A DNA stretch of 64,000 nt from Streptomyces liliiviolaceus (GTDB taxonomy: Bacteria > Actinomycetota > Actinomycetes > Streptomycetales > Streptomycetaceae). The notes below the pieces were generated by a model. That model was not told the DNA's origin, ran no database searches, and saw only the letters and a program-made list of their open reading frames with translations. How positions within the stretch are numbered: position 1 is the stretch's first letter; each line of letters begins with the position of its first letter. This document shows, piece by piece, positions 34,752-42,252 of the stretch. The DNA is taken from the NCBI RefSeq assembly GCF_018070025.1, contig NZ_JAGPYQ010000001.1, positions 5,642,001 to 5,706,000 on the forward strand, in the 5' to 3' direction. The position numbers were made by a program, and so were the translations under genes.

Positions 34752-34806
34752 GCCGGCAGGGCCGACGGGTCGGGGTGGCTCCACGACCGGTCGGCCCTGT
34801 CGCCGG
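34752..34806. terminator. bidirectional terminator
   Basis: CAGGGCCGAC (34757-34766) pairs with GTCGGCCCTG (34790-34799), extended by GCCGG/CCGGC beyond a two-base bulge. It lies between the convergent amine oxidase and TetR genes and can serve both. Confidence 0.75.
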
Positions 34807-34807
34807 C

Positions 34808-35494
34808 TCACGGTGTCAGGTGCGCCTGGACGGCGGGCGCGTACCGCCGGACGACATCGTCGATCGGTGCCGTGCGCAGCTCGCCGCCCCGCGCGATGCC
34901 GTACATCACGCCGAGGCCGAGCAGCATGCCGACGGCGAGTTCGGCACGCAGTCCGGCGTCGGGGCCGTCGAGGCGCAGGGCGAGCCGGTCGCTCACCTGC
35001 GTGCGGAAGTTGGCGCGGAGCGTGTCTCCCTGGGTGCCCTGGAGCGGGGCGAAGACGATCCTCAGCAGGGGGTCGGCGCCTCGTTCGCTCTGGCTGACGA
35101 GGACGTGGCGGACCATGTGACGCCCGAGGTCGGCCAGCGGCGCGTCCAGCAGGACGGCGGCGTCCTCCTCGAACGACATCACCCGCGCGAAGAGCGTCTC
35201 CTTGTTGCCGAAGTACTTCATGATCAGGGGAGGGCTGACACCGGCCCGTTCGGCCACGGCCTTGAGCGTGATGTCCGCGTGCGCGTGGCGCGCGAGGAGG
35301 TGGCGGGCCGCGCGCAGGATCGCCGCCTTGGTGGCCTCGGCGTCCCGGCGGCTCGGACCGCCGCTGTCCGTCACCACCGCGGCCCCGGTCGCCCCAGCTG
35401 TGCCCTCCGAATCCCCGACGGACAGCGCGGTGGACGCCTCGACGGACTCGCCGGTGGACCTCTCGAAGGATGTCGAGGACTTCGCGGACCTCAT
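34808..35494 (-). CDS. TetR-family regulator
   Basis: A 228-residue regulator. After an unusual 45-residue Ser/Ala/Gly-rich N-terminal extension comes the DNA-binding domain (about 50-100): RRDAEATKAAILRAARHLLA, then ITLKAVAERAGVSPPLIMKYFGNKETLF. The ligand-binding domain follows. The ATG overlaps the stop of the MFS gene by ATGA, so regulator and transporter form one operon, probably autoregulated through the long inverted repeat upstream of the MFS gene. The ligand is likely a toxic compound exported by the transporter. Confidence 0.9.
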   Translation of the reverse strand: MRSAKSSTSFERSTGESVEASTALSVGDSEGTAGATGAAVVTDSGGPSRRDAEATKAAILRAARHLLARHAHADITLKAVAERAGVSPPLIMKYFGNKETLFARVMSFEEDAAVLLDAPLADLGRHMVRHVLVSQSERGADPLLRIVFAPLQGTQGDTLRANFRTQVSDRLALRLDGPDAGLRAELAVGMLLGLGVMYGIARGGELRTAPIDDVVRRYAPAVQAHLTP

Positions 35495-37002
35495 GATTCC
35501 CCTGCTCCCTCCAACTGCTTTCCCGCGGCCTGTCCGCCGCGACGCCGACGCGACGACCGGCCAGGCTTCTCCCGCTCGGCGCTCCCCGGTATCGCCAGGG
35601 CCATCGCGCATCCTGCCAGCGCGACCGCCCCGGCCATCGCGAAGGCCAGCAGATAGCCCCGCAGGCTGGGCAGCGGCAGGCCGCCGACCGGGCTGATGTG
35701 GTGCACCAGTATGGCGGCCACGGCGGCACTGCACACGGCCTGGCCGATGGTCCGCATCAGCACGTTGACGCCGCTCGCCGAGCCGGTCTGGGCGGCGGGC
35801 ACCGCGCCCAGGATCAGTGTGGGCAGGGCCGAGTAGGCGAGCGCCGTGCCCGCCGACACGATGGCGCCGCCCAGGACGATCACCCACAGGTCGCGGCTGT
35901 CCAGGATGCGTATGGCGTACCCGCACGCGATGACGACGGCCCCCAGGGCGAGCGTCACGCGGGGGCCGCGCGACAACGAGATCCGGGCCGAGACCGGGGA
36001 CAGGAAGAGCATGATCACGCCGCTGGGCAGCAGGCACAGTCCGGCGCCGACGATCGACAGGCCGAGCCCGTACCCGGTCTCCGTGGGCGCCTGGACGAGC
36101 TGGGCCGTGACCAGGGAGTTGGCGTAGAACGAGAATCCGACGAGCAGGGCGGTCAGATGCGGCATCGCCACCCGTGGCCGGGCGGCCAGCCTGAGGTCGA
36201 CCAACGGCCGCTCGGCGCGCAGTTGCTGCCACCACCACAGGGCCAGGGTGACCACGAAGCCCGCGAACAGCGTGATCACCGGCACGCTGCCCCATCCCCA
36301 TTCACCGCCCTGCGACACCGCGAGCAGCAGACAGACGAGAACCGTGGCCAGGCCGAGCGCCCCGAGGGTGTCGAACCGGCCCGGGTGCCGTACGGCCGAC
36401 TCGTTCACCGCCCACCAGGCGAGTGCCACGCCCGCCGCGCCCAGCGCGGCCGACACCCAGAACATGGTGTGCCAGTCCGCGTACTGCACGATGAGTGCCG
36501 CGAGCGGCAGGCCGAGCGCCGCGCCGATGCCGACCGTGGAACTCATCAGGGCGACGGCGGAGACGGTCCGCTCGGGCGGCAGCACGTCACGCAGGATGCT
36601 GATCGACAGGGGCACGACGGCCGCGGCGGCCCCCTGGAGGGCCCGCGCCGCGATGAGCACCCGGATGTCCGAGGTCAGCGCGCACAGCACCGACCCGGCC
36701 GTCATCAGCGAGAGGGCGAGGAGCAGGACGCGCTTCTTGCCGTACATGTCTCCGGCGCGGCCGAGTACCGGGGTCAGCACCGCGCCCGCGAGGAGCGTGG
36801 CCGTGACGGTCCACGACACGGCGGCGGCGGACGATCCGGTCAGCTTCGGGAGGTCGGGGAGCAGCGGTACGACGGCGGTCTGCATGACCGCCATCAGGAT
36901 GCCGCCGTACGCGAGGACCGGGACCGTCAGCCGGGCGCGCAGCCCCGCCGGGGACGGGGGCCTCCCGGTGCGGGCCGGCTCCGTGGGTATCGGCTCCTGC
37001 AT
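35491..37002 (-). CDS. MFS drug exporter, DHA2/EmrB-like
   Basis: A 503-residue membrane transporter with about 14 membrane segments. Motif A-like GRAGDMYGKKRVLLLALSL follows segment 2, and the proton antiporter motif C region is SSTVGIGAALGLPLAALIV. LTVPVLAYGGILMAVMQTAVVPLLPDL is the first segment. The C-terminus is Arg/Lys-rich. The ATG at 37002 has AGGGAAG about 6 bases upstream and is preferred over in-frame ATGs at 37026 and 37044. It heads an operon with the TetR regulator, the usual arrangement for inducible efflux. The exported compound is unknown. Confidence 0.9.
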   Translation of the reverse strand: MQEPIPTEPARTGRPPSPAGLRARLTVPVLAYGGILMAVMQTAVVPLLPDLPKLTGSSAAAVSWTVTATLLAGAVLTPVLGRAGDMYGKKRVLLLALSLMTAGSVLCALTSDIRVLIAARALQGAAAAVVPLSISILRDVLPPERTVSAVALMSSTVGIGAALGLPLAALIVQYADWHTMFWVSAALGAAGVALAWWAVNESAVRHPGRFDTLGALGLATVLVCLLLAVSQGGEWGWGSVPVITLFAGFVVTLALWWWQQLRAERPLVDLRLAARPRVAMPHLTALLVGFSFYANSLVTAQLVQAPTETGYGLGLSIVGAGLCLLPSGVIMLFLSPVSARISLSRGPRVTLALGAVVIACGYAIRILDSRDLWVIVLGGAIVSAGTALAYSALPTLILGAVPAAQTGSASGVNVLMRTIGQAVCSAAVAAILVHHISPVGGLPLPSLRGYLLAFAMAGAVALAGCAMALAIPGSAEREKPGRSSRRRRGGQAAGKQLEGAGES

Positions 37003-37031
37003 GGCACTTCCCTGAGCGCGAGACATGGCAA

Positions 37032-37073
37032 GGTGAACAGCCATTCAACTTAGCGGATGAATGGCTGTTCACC
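37032..37073. promoter_or_regulatory. 16-bp-arm inverted repeat upstream of the MFS-TetR operon
   Basis: GGTGAACAGCCATTCA (37032-37047) and its exact complement TGAATGGCTGTTCACC (37058-37073) flank 10 bases. It ends 30 bp upstream of the MFS start and is the probable TetR operator. Confidence 0.8.
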
Positions 37074-37101
37074 AACCCATGGGGATCGGGCTCGGATGCC
37101 C

Positions 37102-37119
37102 GGTGAATTCCCATTCACC
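37102..37119. promoter_or_regulatory. second related palindrome
   Basis: GGTGAAT-N4-ATTCACC repeats the outer arms of the long operator about 65 bp further upstream, suggesting a second lower-affinity site for the same regulator. Confidence 0.6.
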
Positions 37120-37157
37120 AGCTGCTCGTGTTGCCGGATCCGGAGAAATGCGTCTCG

Positions 37158-37670
37158 CTACGAGGCTTTCGGGCCGGGGGCCGCCGTGCGTGCGGCGTCC
37201 AGGTCCTCGATGGTCCCGCCGACCTTCGTACGCAGCGTTTCCAGCATGTTCGGCTTCGCGCTGATGGCCCACTGCGGACCGACGAGGTACTTGCCTCCGT
37301 ACATGGAGGCGCTGTCGAGCCAGGTCAGCTTGTACTTCTCGGCGGGGAAGGTGGTGATGAGGTAATCGCCGTCGGCGGTGTCGCAGACGCCCTCGCGCAG
37401 TTCGTCCGCGTCGGTCCTGATCTTGACCTTGCAGCCGGTCAGGTCCGCGATCACCTCGACCTTGGCCGGTGCCACCACGCCGGCGGAGGGGGCGGACATC
37501 GCGGAGGTCTCGGCCGCTTTGTCCTCCGCGCTCTTGTCCGTGTCCCCGCCGCAGGCCGTGGCCAGCGGCAACAGGGCCAGGCCGCCGGCCAGGGCGACGC
37601 CGCGCACCGCGCGGGCGACGAGGGTGCGGCCGGTACGTCCTCGCTGTGGCTGCTGTCGCTGCTGTGACAC
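37158..37670 (-). CDS. secreted lipoprotein of unknown function
   Basis: A 170-residue lipoprotein. An Arg-rich n-region, a hydrophobic core (VARAVRGVALAGGLALLPLA) and the lipobox LATAC (Cys about 40) show export and lipid attachment. The mature protein has an acidic Ala/Ser linker, then a small domain with two cysteines (TGCKVKIR and EGVCDTADGDYLITTF) that may form a disulfide. I do not recognise the family. GGAGAGG precedes the GTG start. It is on the same strand as the GH64 gene upstream (122 bp gap) and the MFS gene downstream. Confidence 0.75.
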   Translation of the reverse strand: MSQQRQQPQRGRTGRTLVARAVRGVALAGGLALLPLATACGGDTDKSAEDKAAETSAMSAPSAGVVAPAKVEVIADLTGCKVKIRTDADELREGVCDTADGDYLITTFPAEKYKLTWLDSASMYGGKYLVGPQWAISAKPNMLETLRTKVGGTIEDLDAARTAAPGPKAS

Positions 37671-37791
37671 GTGCCTCTCCGTATCCGTGCTGGTCCCGCG
37701 TGAGCGGGCAGGTGTTCCAGAGGGATACGGAGGAGCAGTGCCGGCCGTTCACCCGCCTCGCTCACCTCGCTCGACTGTCAGCTCCGCTCTC

Positions 37792-38988
37792 TCAGCTGAA
37801 CGGGTCGAGCGTGATGTACGCCGTCTGCGGATTGCCGTCGTTGACCAGCGACTCGTGGGCGCCGACGTCGTCGAACGCGAAGCCGTAGGCCTTGCCGTCG
37901 GCCATCTGCTCGTGGATCTTCTTGGCGTAGTGGTTGGTCACCGCGTCCTGGTAGAAGCCGGCGGAACCGCTGTCGGGCTGGTTGGAGTTGGTGAGGAGCG
38001 TGGAGCGGTTGTAGCCCGCGCACAGGGTGCGGGAGATCGGACCGCGGACCAGGTCGTTGGGCGCGTCCAGCAGCTTGTAGCAGCCGAAGACGCTGTCCGA
38101 GTCGGGCTTCTGGAACGAGGTGACGACCGCGCCGGCGCTGTTGGTGAAGTTCATGACGTTGCCGGAGACCCTGCCGAAGTACTTGGTGCCGGGCTGGTCG
38201 GCGAACGGGGTGACCGTCAGCGTGGAGCTGGCGTACTTGGTCCACACCCGGTTGATGTAGTCGTTCATGACGGTGCCCGGCAGGGCGCCGGCCTCGATGC
38301 CGTGCCCGGGTGCGAGCGCGCGCAGAATGGTGCCGTCCGAGCGGGTCTTGATGAGGTTGGCCCAGCCGCCGGACTGGCTGCGCAGGGAGTTGAAGAAGGC
38401 GTTGTAGCCGCCGGCCTTCAGGTGTCCGGTGGTCTTGACGGTGCCGGCGGCGGTCTTGACGCCGACCGCGTACGGGGCCGAGAACATGTCGACCTGCGTG
38501 CTGTTGATCCACAGCCCGCCGTCGTTCAGGGTGTACTCGGTCCAGTTGAAGAGGATGTTCGCGTTCGGGTCGGACGGGTTCTGCACCGCGGGCTGCACGA
38601 GCCCGCCGGTGGTCAGCTTGAAGACCAGCTTCTGGCCGTACGAGAAGTAGACCCGGCCGGAGAACTTCGGCATGCGGATCGTCTTGGTCTGGCCGTTGGC
38701 CGGTCCGGCGATCGAGGCGTCGGGCGCGGGGGTCGGCGGGTTGCCGCCCGCGGGCCAGGCGTGGAAGGTGCCGTTCGCGTCGGCCCAGCCCTGCTGGCCG
38801 GTCGAGAGCAGGGTCCCGATGACGTAGACGTAGACCTGGTCGCCGCGCCCGGAGCTGTTCTTGAGTTCGAGCGGGATGGTCGTGGGTACCGCGGCCTCGG
38901 CGTGGGAAACGGGTCCCACCGCCGTGAGCGCCGTGGCGACGGCCGCCGCGGCGACCAGGGGCACCAGCATTCTTCGCATGGCTAGCAC
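37792..38988 (-). CDS. secreted beta-1,3-glucanase, GH64
   Basis: Secreted laminaripentaose-producing type beta-1,3-glucanase, 398 residues, that would attack callose, curdlan or fungal walls. The signal peptide covers about residues 4-33 (VPLVAAAAVATALTA, cut after AEA). The mature part is the barrel plus thaumatin-like domain of GH64: TIPLELKNSSGRGDQVYVYVIG, RVYFSYGQKLVFKL, LFNWTEYTLNDGGLWINSTQVDMFSAPYAVG (in which the catalytic Glu/Asp pair lies) and AFDDVGAHESLV near the end. The GTG at 38988 has AGGAGGA 5 bases upstream and is firmly supported. Upstream are a LacI-type palindrome and a DasR-like site. Confidence 0.9.
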   Translation of the reverse strand: MLAMRRMLVPLVAAAAVATALTAVGPVSHAEAAVPTTIPLELKNSSGRGDQVYVYVIGTLLSTGQQGWADANGTFHAWPAGGNPPTPAPDASIAGPANGQTKTIRMPKFSGRVYFSYGQKLVFKLTTGGLVQPAVQNPSDPNANILFNWTEYTLNDGGLWINSTQVDMFSAPYAVGVKTAAGTVKTTGHLKAGGYNAFFNSLRSQSGGWANLIKTRSDGTILRALAPGHGIEAGALPGTVMNDYINRVWTKYASSTLTVTPFADQPGTKYFGRVSGNVMNFTNSAGAVVTSFQKPDSDSVFGCYKLLDAPNDLVRGPISRTLCAGYNRSTLLTNSNQPDSGSAGFYQDAVTNHYAKKIHEQMADGKAYGFAFDDVGAHESLVNDGNPQTAYITLDPFS

Positions 38989-39031
38989 GCTCGTCCTCCT
39001 ACCAGGTGGAAGCGGACCGTTCGACTCCTCA

Positions 39032-39083
39032 TGAGAGCGCTCTCAGAGTGCTCCCATGAGGCGAACACGTCAAGGTCTAGACC
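39032..39083 (-). promoter_or_regulatory. GH64 promoter with LacI-type palindrome and DasR-like site
   Basis: On the minus strand TTGACG (39068-39073) and CACTCT (39045-39050) are 17 bases apart. The 14-bp palindrome TGAGAGCGCTCTCA (39032-39045) lies just downstream of the -10 and matches the CebR box TGGGAGCGCTCCCA at 12 of 14 positions. GGTCTAGACC (39074-39083), flanked by AA on each side, touches the -35 and matches the core of the DasR-responsive element. Confidence 0.65.
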
Positions 39084-39166
39084 AACATTCGTTGACACTG
39101 GTAGGTCGACCTGAGCGGTACGGGTCCGGTGCGCGTAGCGATGCGCGCGGTATGGGTGCGGACGCG

Positions 39167-39234
39167 TGCGGCACGCGTACGGATGCGGCACGCGTACGGA
39201 TGCGGTACGCGTACGGATGCGGTACGCGTACCGA
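39167..39234. repeat. 17-bp tandem repeat, four copies
   Basis: The unit TGCGGYACGCGTACGGA repeats four times with only C/T and one G/C change; each copy contains ACGCGT and most contain GTACGCGTAC. The array starts 4 bp after the end of the beta-propeller gene and fills the space toward the GH64 promoter. Confidence 0.85.
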
Positions 39235-39238
39235 TACG

Positions 39239-40315
39239 TCAGCCGCGGGCCATCGCGATCGACCCCGCGAGCCGCTCCCCCGCCTCGTAGATCATGTACG
39301 GGACTCCGCCGTCCGTGCCGAAGGACGGGGCGGCGGCGCGGCCGTTCTCCGGCGCGGCACTGCGGGAGTTGTAGAAGATCCCGAGGTGCGTGCGCTTGCT
39401 GAAGTCGTTGCCGACCTCGGTGATCATGATGTCGCCGCCGCTCGACTTGTCCTTGTTGTAGACGACGTACGTGCTGTTGTTGCGGTGCAGCAGGTGGGGA
39501 CCGCCGACGTTGACGGCTCCGACGTCCGTGTGCCGGACGAGCGGCTGCTGGTCGAAGGTCCAGTTGCGTCCGTCGGCCGACCAGCCCCAGTGGATGTCAC
39601 GGTGGTTGCTGGTGTTGTTCAGCATGAAGAGCATCACGAAGTGGGCTCCCCTGGACGGCAGTTCGTGCGGGAAGACCCGGGCGTACGACGTCTCGGTCGT
39701 GCCGCTGGGCAGCATGGACGTGGACAGGACGACCTTGTCGTAGGTGAAGTTGATGCCGTCCTTGGAGCGGGCCAGGCGGGTCGTCGTGTTCTCCCCGTGG
39801 AAGTACATCCACATTTCCTTGGAGGCCTCGATCCACATCACATGTGCGGACGCGACATGACTGACCTTGTAGTGCGGCTGCCAGTTGTTGGAGACGATCG
39901 GGTTGTTCGGGTACTCCGTGAACGGGCCTTCGAGGGAGTCGCCGTACGCCAGGCAGATGCCGCCGGGCGCGTCGTGCGGCCCGTAGTACAGGTAGTACCT
40001 GCCCAGCGGGTTGGCGAGACGGCCGGCCGTGCCCCGGATGCACGGGAAGATGATCTCGCCCGTCGGGTTGTACTTCAGCTGGGACGGGGTGAGCAGGGTG
40101 CGGACGTACTTGTAGTCGGGGAATCCGCCGGGTGCGGCGGCCACGGCCGGGGCGGCGGCCCCGTCCGCGATGAGGGCCTGCGCGGCCGGGGCAGCGGCTC
40201 CTTCGGCGCTGAGGGCCGGCGCGGTCGGGGCGCTCAGCCCGCCCACGGTCAGCGCGGCACCGGTGGCGGCACCGGCACGCAGGAACAGACGACGGGCGGG
40301 ACGCGGCTCATTCAT
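39239..40315 (-). CDS. Tat-exported five-bladed beta-propeller (GH43-like) protein
   Basis: A 358-residue exported protein. ARRLFLRAGAATGAALTVGG is a twin-arginine signal, followed by an Ala/Pro linker to about residue 65. The rest looks like a GH43/GH117-type propeller: FPCIRGTAGRLANPLGRYYLYYG, GICLAYGDSLEGPFTEYPNNPIV, HVASAHVMWIEASKEMWMYFHGE and WGWSADGRNWTF. The catalytic carboxylates cannot be assigned with certainty. GGAG is 8 bases upstream of the ATG. It is the last gene of the set running from the LacI regulator, so its extracellular product presumably prepares the substrate taken up by the neighbouring permease. Confidence 0.7.
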   Translation of the reverse strand: MNEPRPARRLFLRAGAATGAALTVGGLSAPTAPALSAEGAAAPAAQALIADGAAAPAVAAAPGGFPDYKYVRTLLTPSQLKYNPTGEIIFPCIRGTAGRLANPLGRYYLYYGPHDAPGGICLAYGDSLEGPFTEYPNNPIVSNNWQPHYKVSHVASAHVMWIEASKEMWMYFHGENTTTRLARSKDGINFTYDKVVLSTSMLPSGTTETSYARVFPHELPSRGAHFVMLFMLNNTSNHRDIHWGWSADGRNWTFDQQPLVRHTDVGAVNVGGPHLLHRNNSTYVVYNKDKSSGGDIMITEVGNDFSKRTHLGIFYNSRSAAPENGRAAAPSFGTDGGVPYMIYEAGERLAGSIAMARG

Positions 40316-40368
40316 GGTCGACTCCAGGAAGAGAAGCGGGGGTGGGTCAGGGGTCGGTCGGAGGTCGG

Positions 40369-41655
40369 TCAGAGGTAGGTGGCGGCGGTGACGCACAGCC
40401 CGCCGAGCGCGACGGCCCACACGTACGGCAGGGTGCGGACCATGACCTGCTGCGGGGAGACACCCGCGTACTGGGCGGCCCACACGGTCTGGGTGCTGGT
40501 GGGGTCGGCGACGCCGAAGACCTGGTTGTACGAGGTGGCCATGCCGAGGACGACCGCGGCCGGGTAGATCCCGGTGGAGATCAGGACACCGGCGATACCG
40601 GCGCCCAGTCCGAACACGTTCAGCGGCCCCCGGTACAGGCACAGCGGCACGAGCAGGGTGAAGACACCCACGAACAGCACGGCGTTCTGCGGGCTGACCG
40701 CCTTCACCAGCGGTTCGAGCGCTTCGACCGCGCCTGGCAGTTTCACCGCGGCCAGCAGGATGCCGATGGCGATGAACAGGGCGATCGGCGGGGCCGCCAC
40801 CTCGAATCCGCCGTACAGGGTGCGCAGCAGGCGCTTGTTCATCTCGCGGGGGCGGGTGGTGGTGACCAGTGCGTACAGGACGCCGGCCAACAGGGAAGGG
40901 ATGATGGCGAGTTCGAAGCCCAGGGCGAGGATCAGGGGCACGGCCGGGGTGAGCAGCGCGTACCAGGGTGCGTCGCCGAGCCGCTGCCGACGGCTCGGTG
41001 AACGGGGCTTGTCCTGCACGGACTTGAGGGACCAGGTGTGCTCGACGCCCCGTCGCCGCGACTCGACGAACACATACAGGACGGCGGCCACCAGGGCGAA
41101 CGGGAACAGCTTCACCATGAAACCGCGGACGGTCGGGACAGGCAGTTCCAGGGCGGTGGAGAAGAACTGCCACAGCGGCAGTTCGAAGGGGATGCCGACG
41201 GCGATGCCCATGAGGATGGTCCCGGCGGCGGTCACCTTCGGGATTCCGACCGCGATCATGGCGGGGATGCCGATGAGGCCCGCGAGCATCGCGGCGGGCG
41301 CGGAGCCGGTGACGGTGCCGACGAGCGCGGAGACCGCCAGGACCCCGAGCGCCACGACGACCGGGCGGTCCCCGCCGAACTCGACGATCTTGCGTACGAG
41401 GGTGGCGGCGACCCCGGTCTCCTCCAGGAGCTTGCCGAGCCACGAGCCCAGCACGATGGCGATCATGGTGGCGGCGAGCGCGGGCGCGCCCTCCTGGAGG
41501 ACCGTGTCGATGACGCTGTTCTCGCCGGTCAGCGGTGCGCCGGCGACGAAGGCGATGACGACGGCGAGGAGTACGAGCGCGAACGCCGTGGGCAGTTTGC
41601 GGGTGAGCATGGCGGCGACACCCGCGGCCATGACGAGCAGGATGACGACACCCAT
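40369..41655 (-). CDS. organic-ion permease, ion-transporter superfamily (GntP/CitM-like)
   Basis: A 428-residue membrane protein with about 11-12 membrane segments. The first covers VILLVMAAGVAAMLT, and VVIAFVAGAP, TMIAIVLGSWLGKLLEETG and TGSAPAAMLAGLIGIPAMIA resemble the re-entrant-loop regions of gluconate/citrate-type transporters; FGLGAGIAGVLISTGIYPAAVVLGM near the C-terminus mirrors them. The substrate is likely a small organic acid or related anion. It starts only 3 bp after the HExxH gene ends, so it is within the same operon. Assignment to GntP or CitM specifically is uncertain. Confidence 0.68.
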   Translation of the reverse strand: MGVVILLVMAAGVAAMLTRKLPTAFALVLLAVVIAFVAGAPLTGENSVIDTVLQEGAPALAATMIAIVLGSWLGKLLEETGVAATLVRKIVEFGGDRPVVVALGVLAVSALVGTVTGSAPAAMLAGLIGIPAMIAVGIPKVTAAGTILMGIAVGIPFELPLWQFFSTALELPVPTVRGFMVKLFPFALVAAVLYVFVESRRRGVEHTWSLKSVQDKPRSPSRRQRLGDAPWYALLTPAVPLILALGFELAIIPSLLAGVLYALVTTTRPREMNKRLLRTLYGGFEVAAPPIALFIAIGILLAAVKLPGAVEALEPLVKAVSPQNAVLFVGVFTLLVPLCLYRGPLNVFGLGAGIAGVLISTGIYPAAVVLGMATSYNQVFGVADPTSTQTVWAAQYAGVSPQQVMVRTLPYVWAVALGGLCVTAATYL

Positions 41656-41658
41656 GGC

Positions 41659-42252
41659 TCAGTTCTCTCTTCTTGGCGCGCCGACCGCGGCGGCCAGCGC
41701 GGCGGTCAGCAGGAGGGGGCTGCGGCCGAGTCCGCAGACGGTACGGGCGTAGGCGTGGGCGGCGATCTCCTCGGCCCCCGCGACATGGGCGAGGACCCGG
41801 AGGCGGCCGAGCCGCAGTGCGGTGTGCCCGATCGCCTCCTTGAGCGCGGTCCGCGTCTCCTTGTGGTGGAAGTGCTCGTGCGCACTCTCGTGGGCGAGGG
41901 CCGCGGCGCGCACGGATCCCACGGGGTACCAGGAGCGCCAGCCGAGTTCGTCGATCAGCCGCTCGGCCCGGTCGACGGTGTCGACGTAGATCTCGACGGT
42001 GGCGGGGCGCGAGGTGTAGCGGGCGAGGAGCAGTTCTTCGAGTCCGTCGTCGCGTTCCACGATCCGGGCGTGGCACGGCCCGGGTTCGAGGGCCGCGCCG
42101 AACGTGTCGGCGGCCTCGGCCCAGCGGCGCAGGAGGGCACGGTCGCGTCCCTCGTGGGTGGGGGTGCCGGCGAGCAGTCGTACCGCGAGATCGAGATCGT
42201 CGGTGGCCCCGTGGGTGGCCGGGTCCGTGGTGGCCGCGAGGGCGCGGTTCAT
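41659..42252 (-). CDS. unknown protein with HExxH motif
   Basis: A 197-residue cytoplasmic protein of no recognised family. Its centre reads VRAAALAHESAHEHFHHKETRTALKE in two pieces (AALAHESAHEHFHH; KETRTAL), containing a perfect HExxH zinc-type motif at about residues 118-122 and extra histidines. The C-terminal GAEEIAAHAYARTVCGLG could supply further ligands. Three acidic strands before it (RIVERDDGLEELLLARY, ATVEIYVDTVDRAERLI) form an alpha/beta part. The ATG overlaps the stop of the hydantoinase gene by ATGA, so it is made together with that protein and may be its partner or chaperone. A peptidase or amidohydrolase role is only a guess. Confidence 0.78.
   Translation of the reverse strand: MNRALAATTDPATHGATDDLDLAVRLLAGTPTHEGRDRALLRRWAEAADTFGAALEPGPCHARIVERDDGLEELLLARYTSRPATVEIYVDTVDRAERLIDELGWRSWYPVGSVRAAALAHESAHEHFHHKETRTALKEAIGHTALRLGRLRVLAHVAGAEEIAAHAYARTVCGLGRSPLLLTAALAAAVGAPRREN

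Noticed and set aside
39167..39234. CRISPR array
   Set aside because: Units are 17 bp with no spacers between them and no cas genes nearby.
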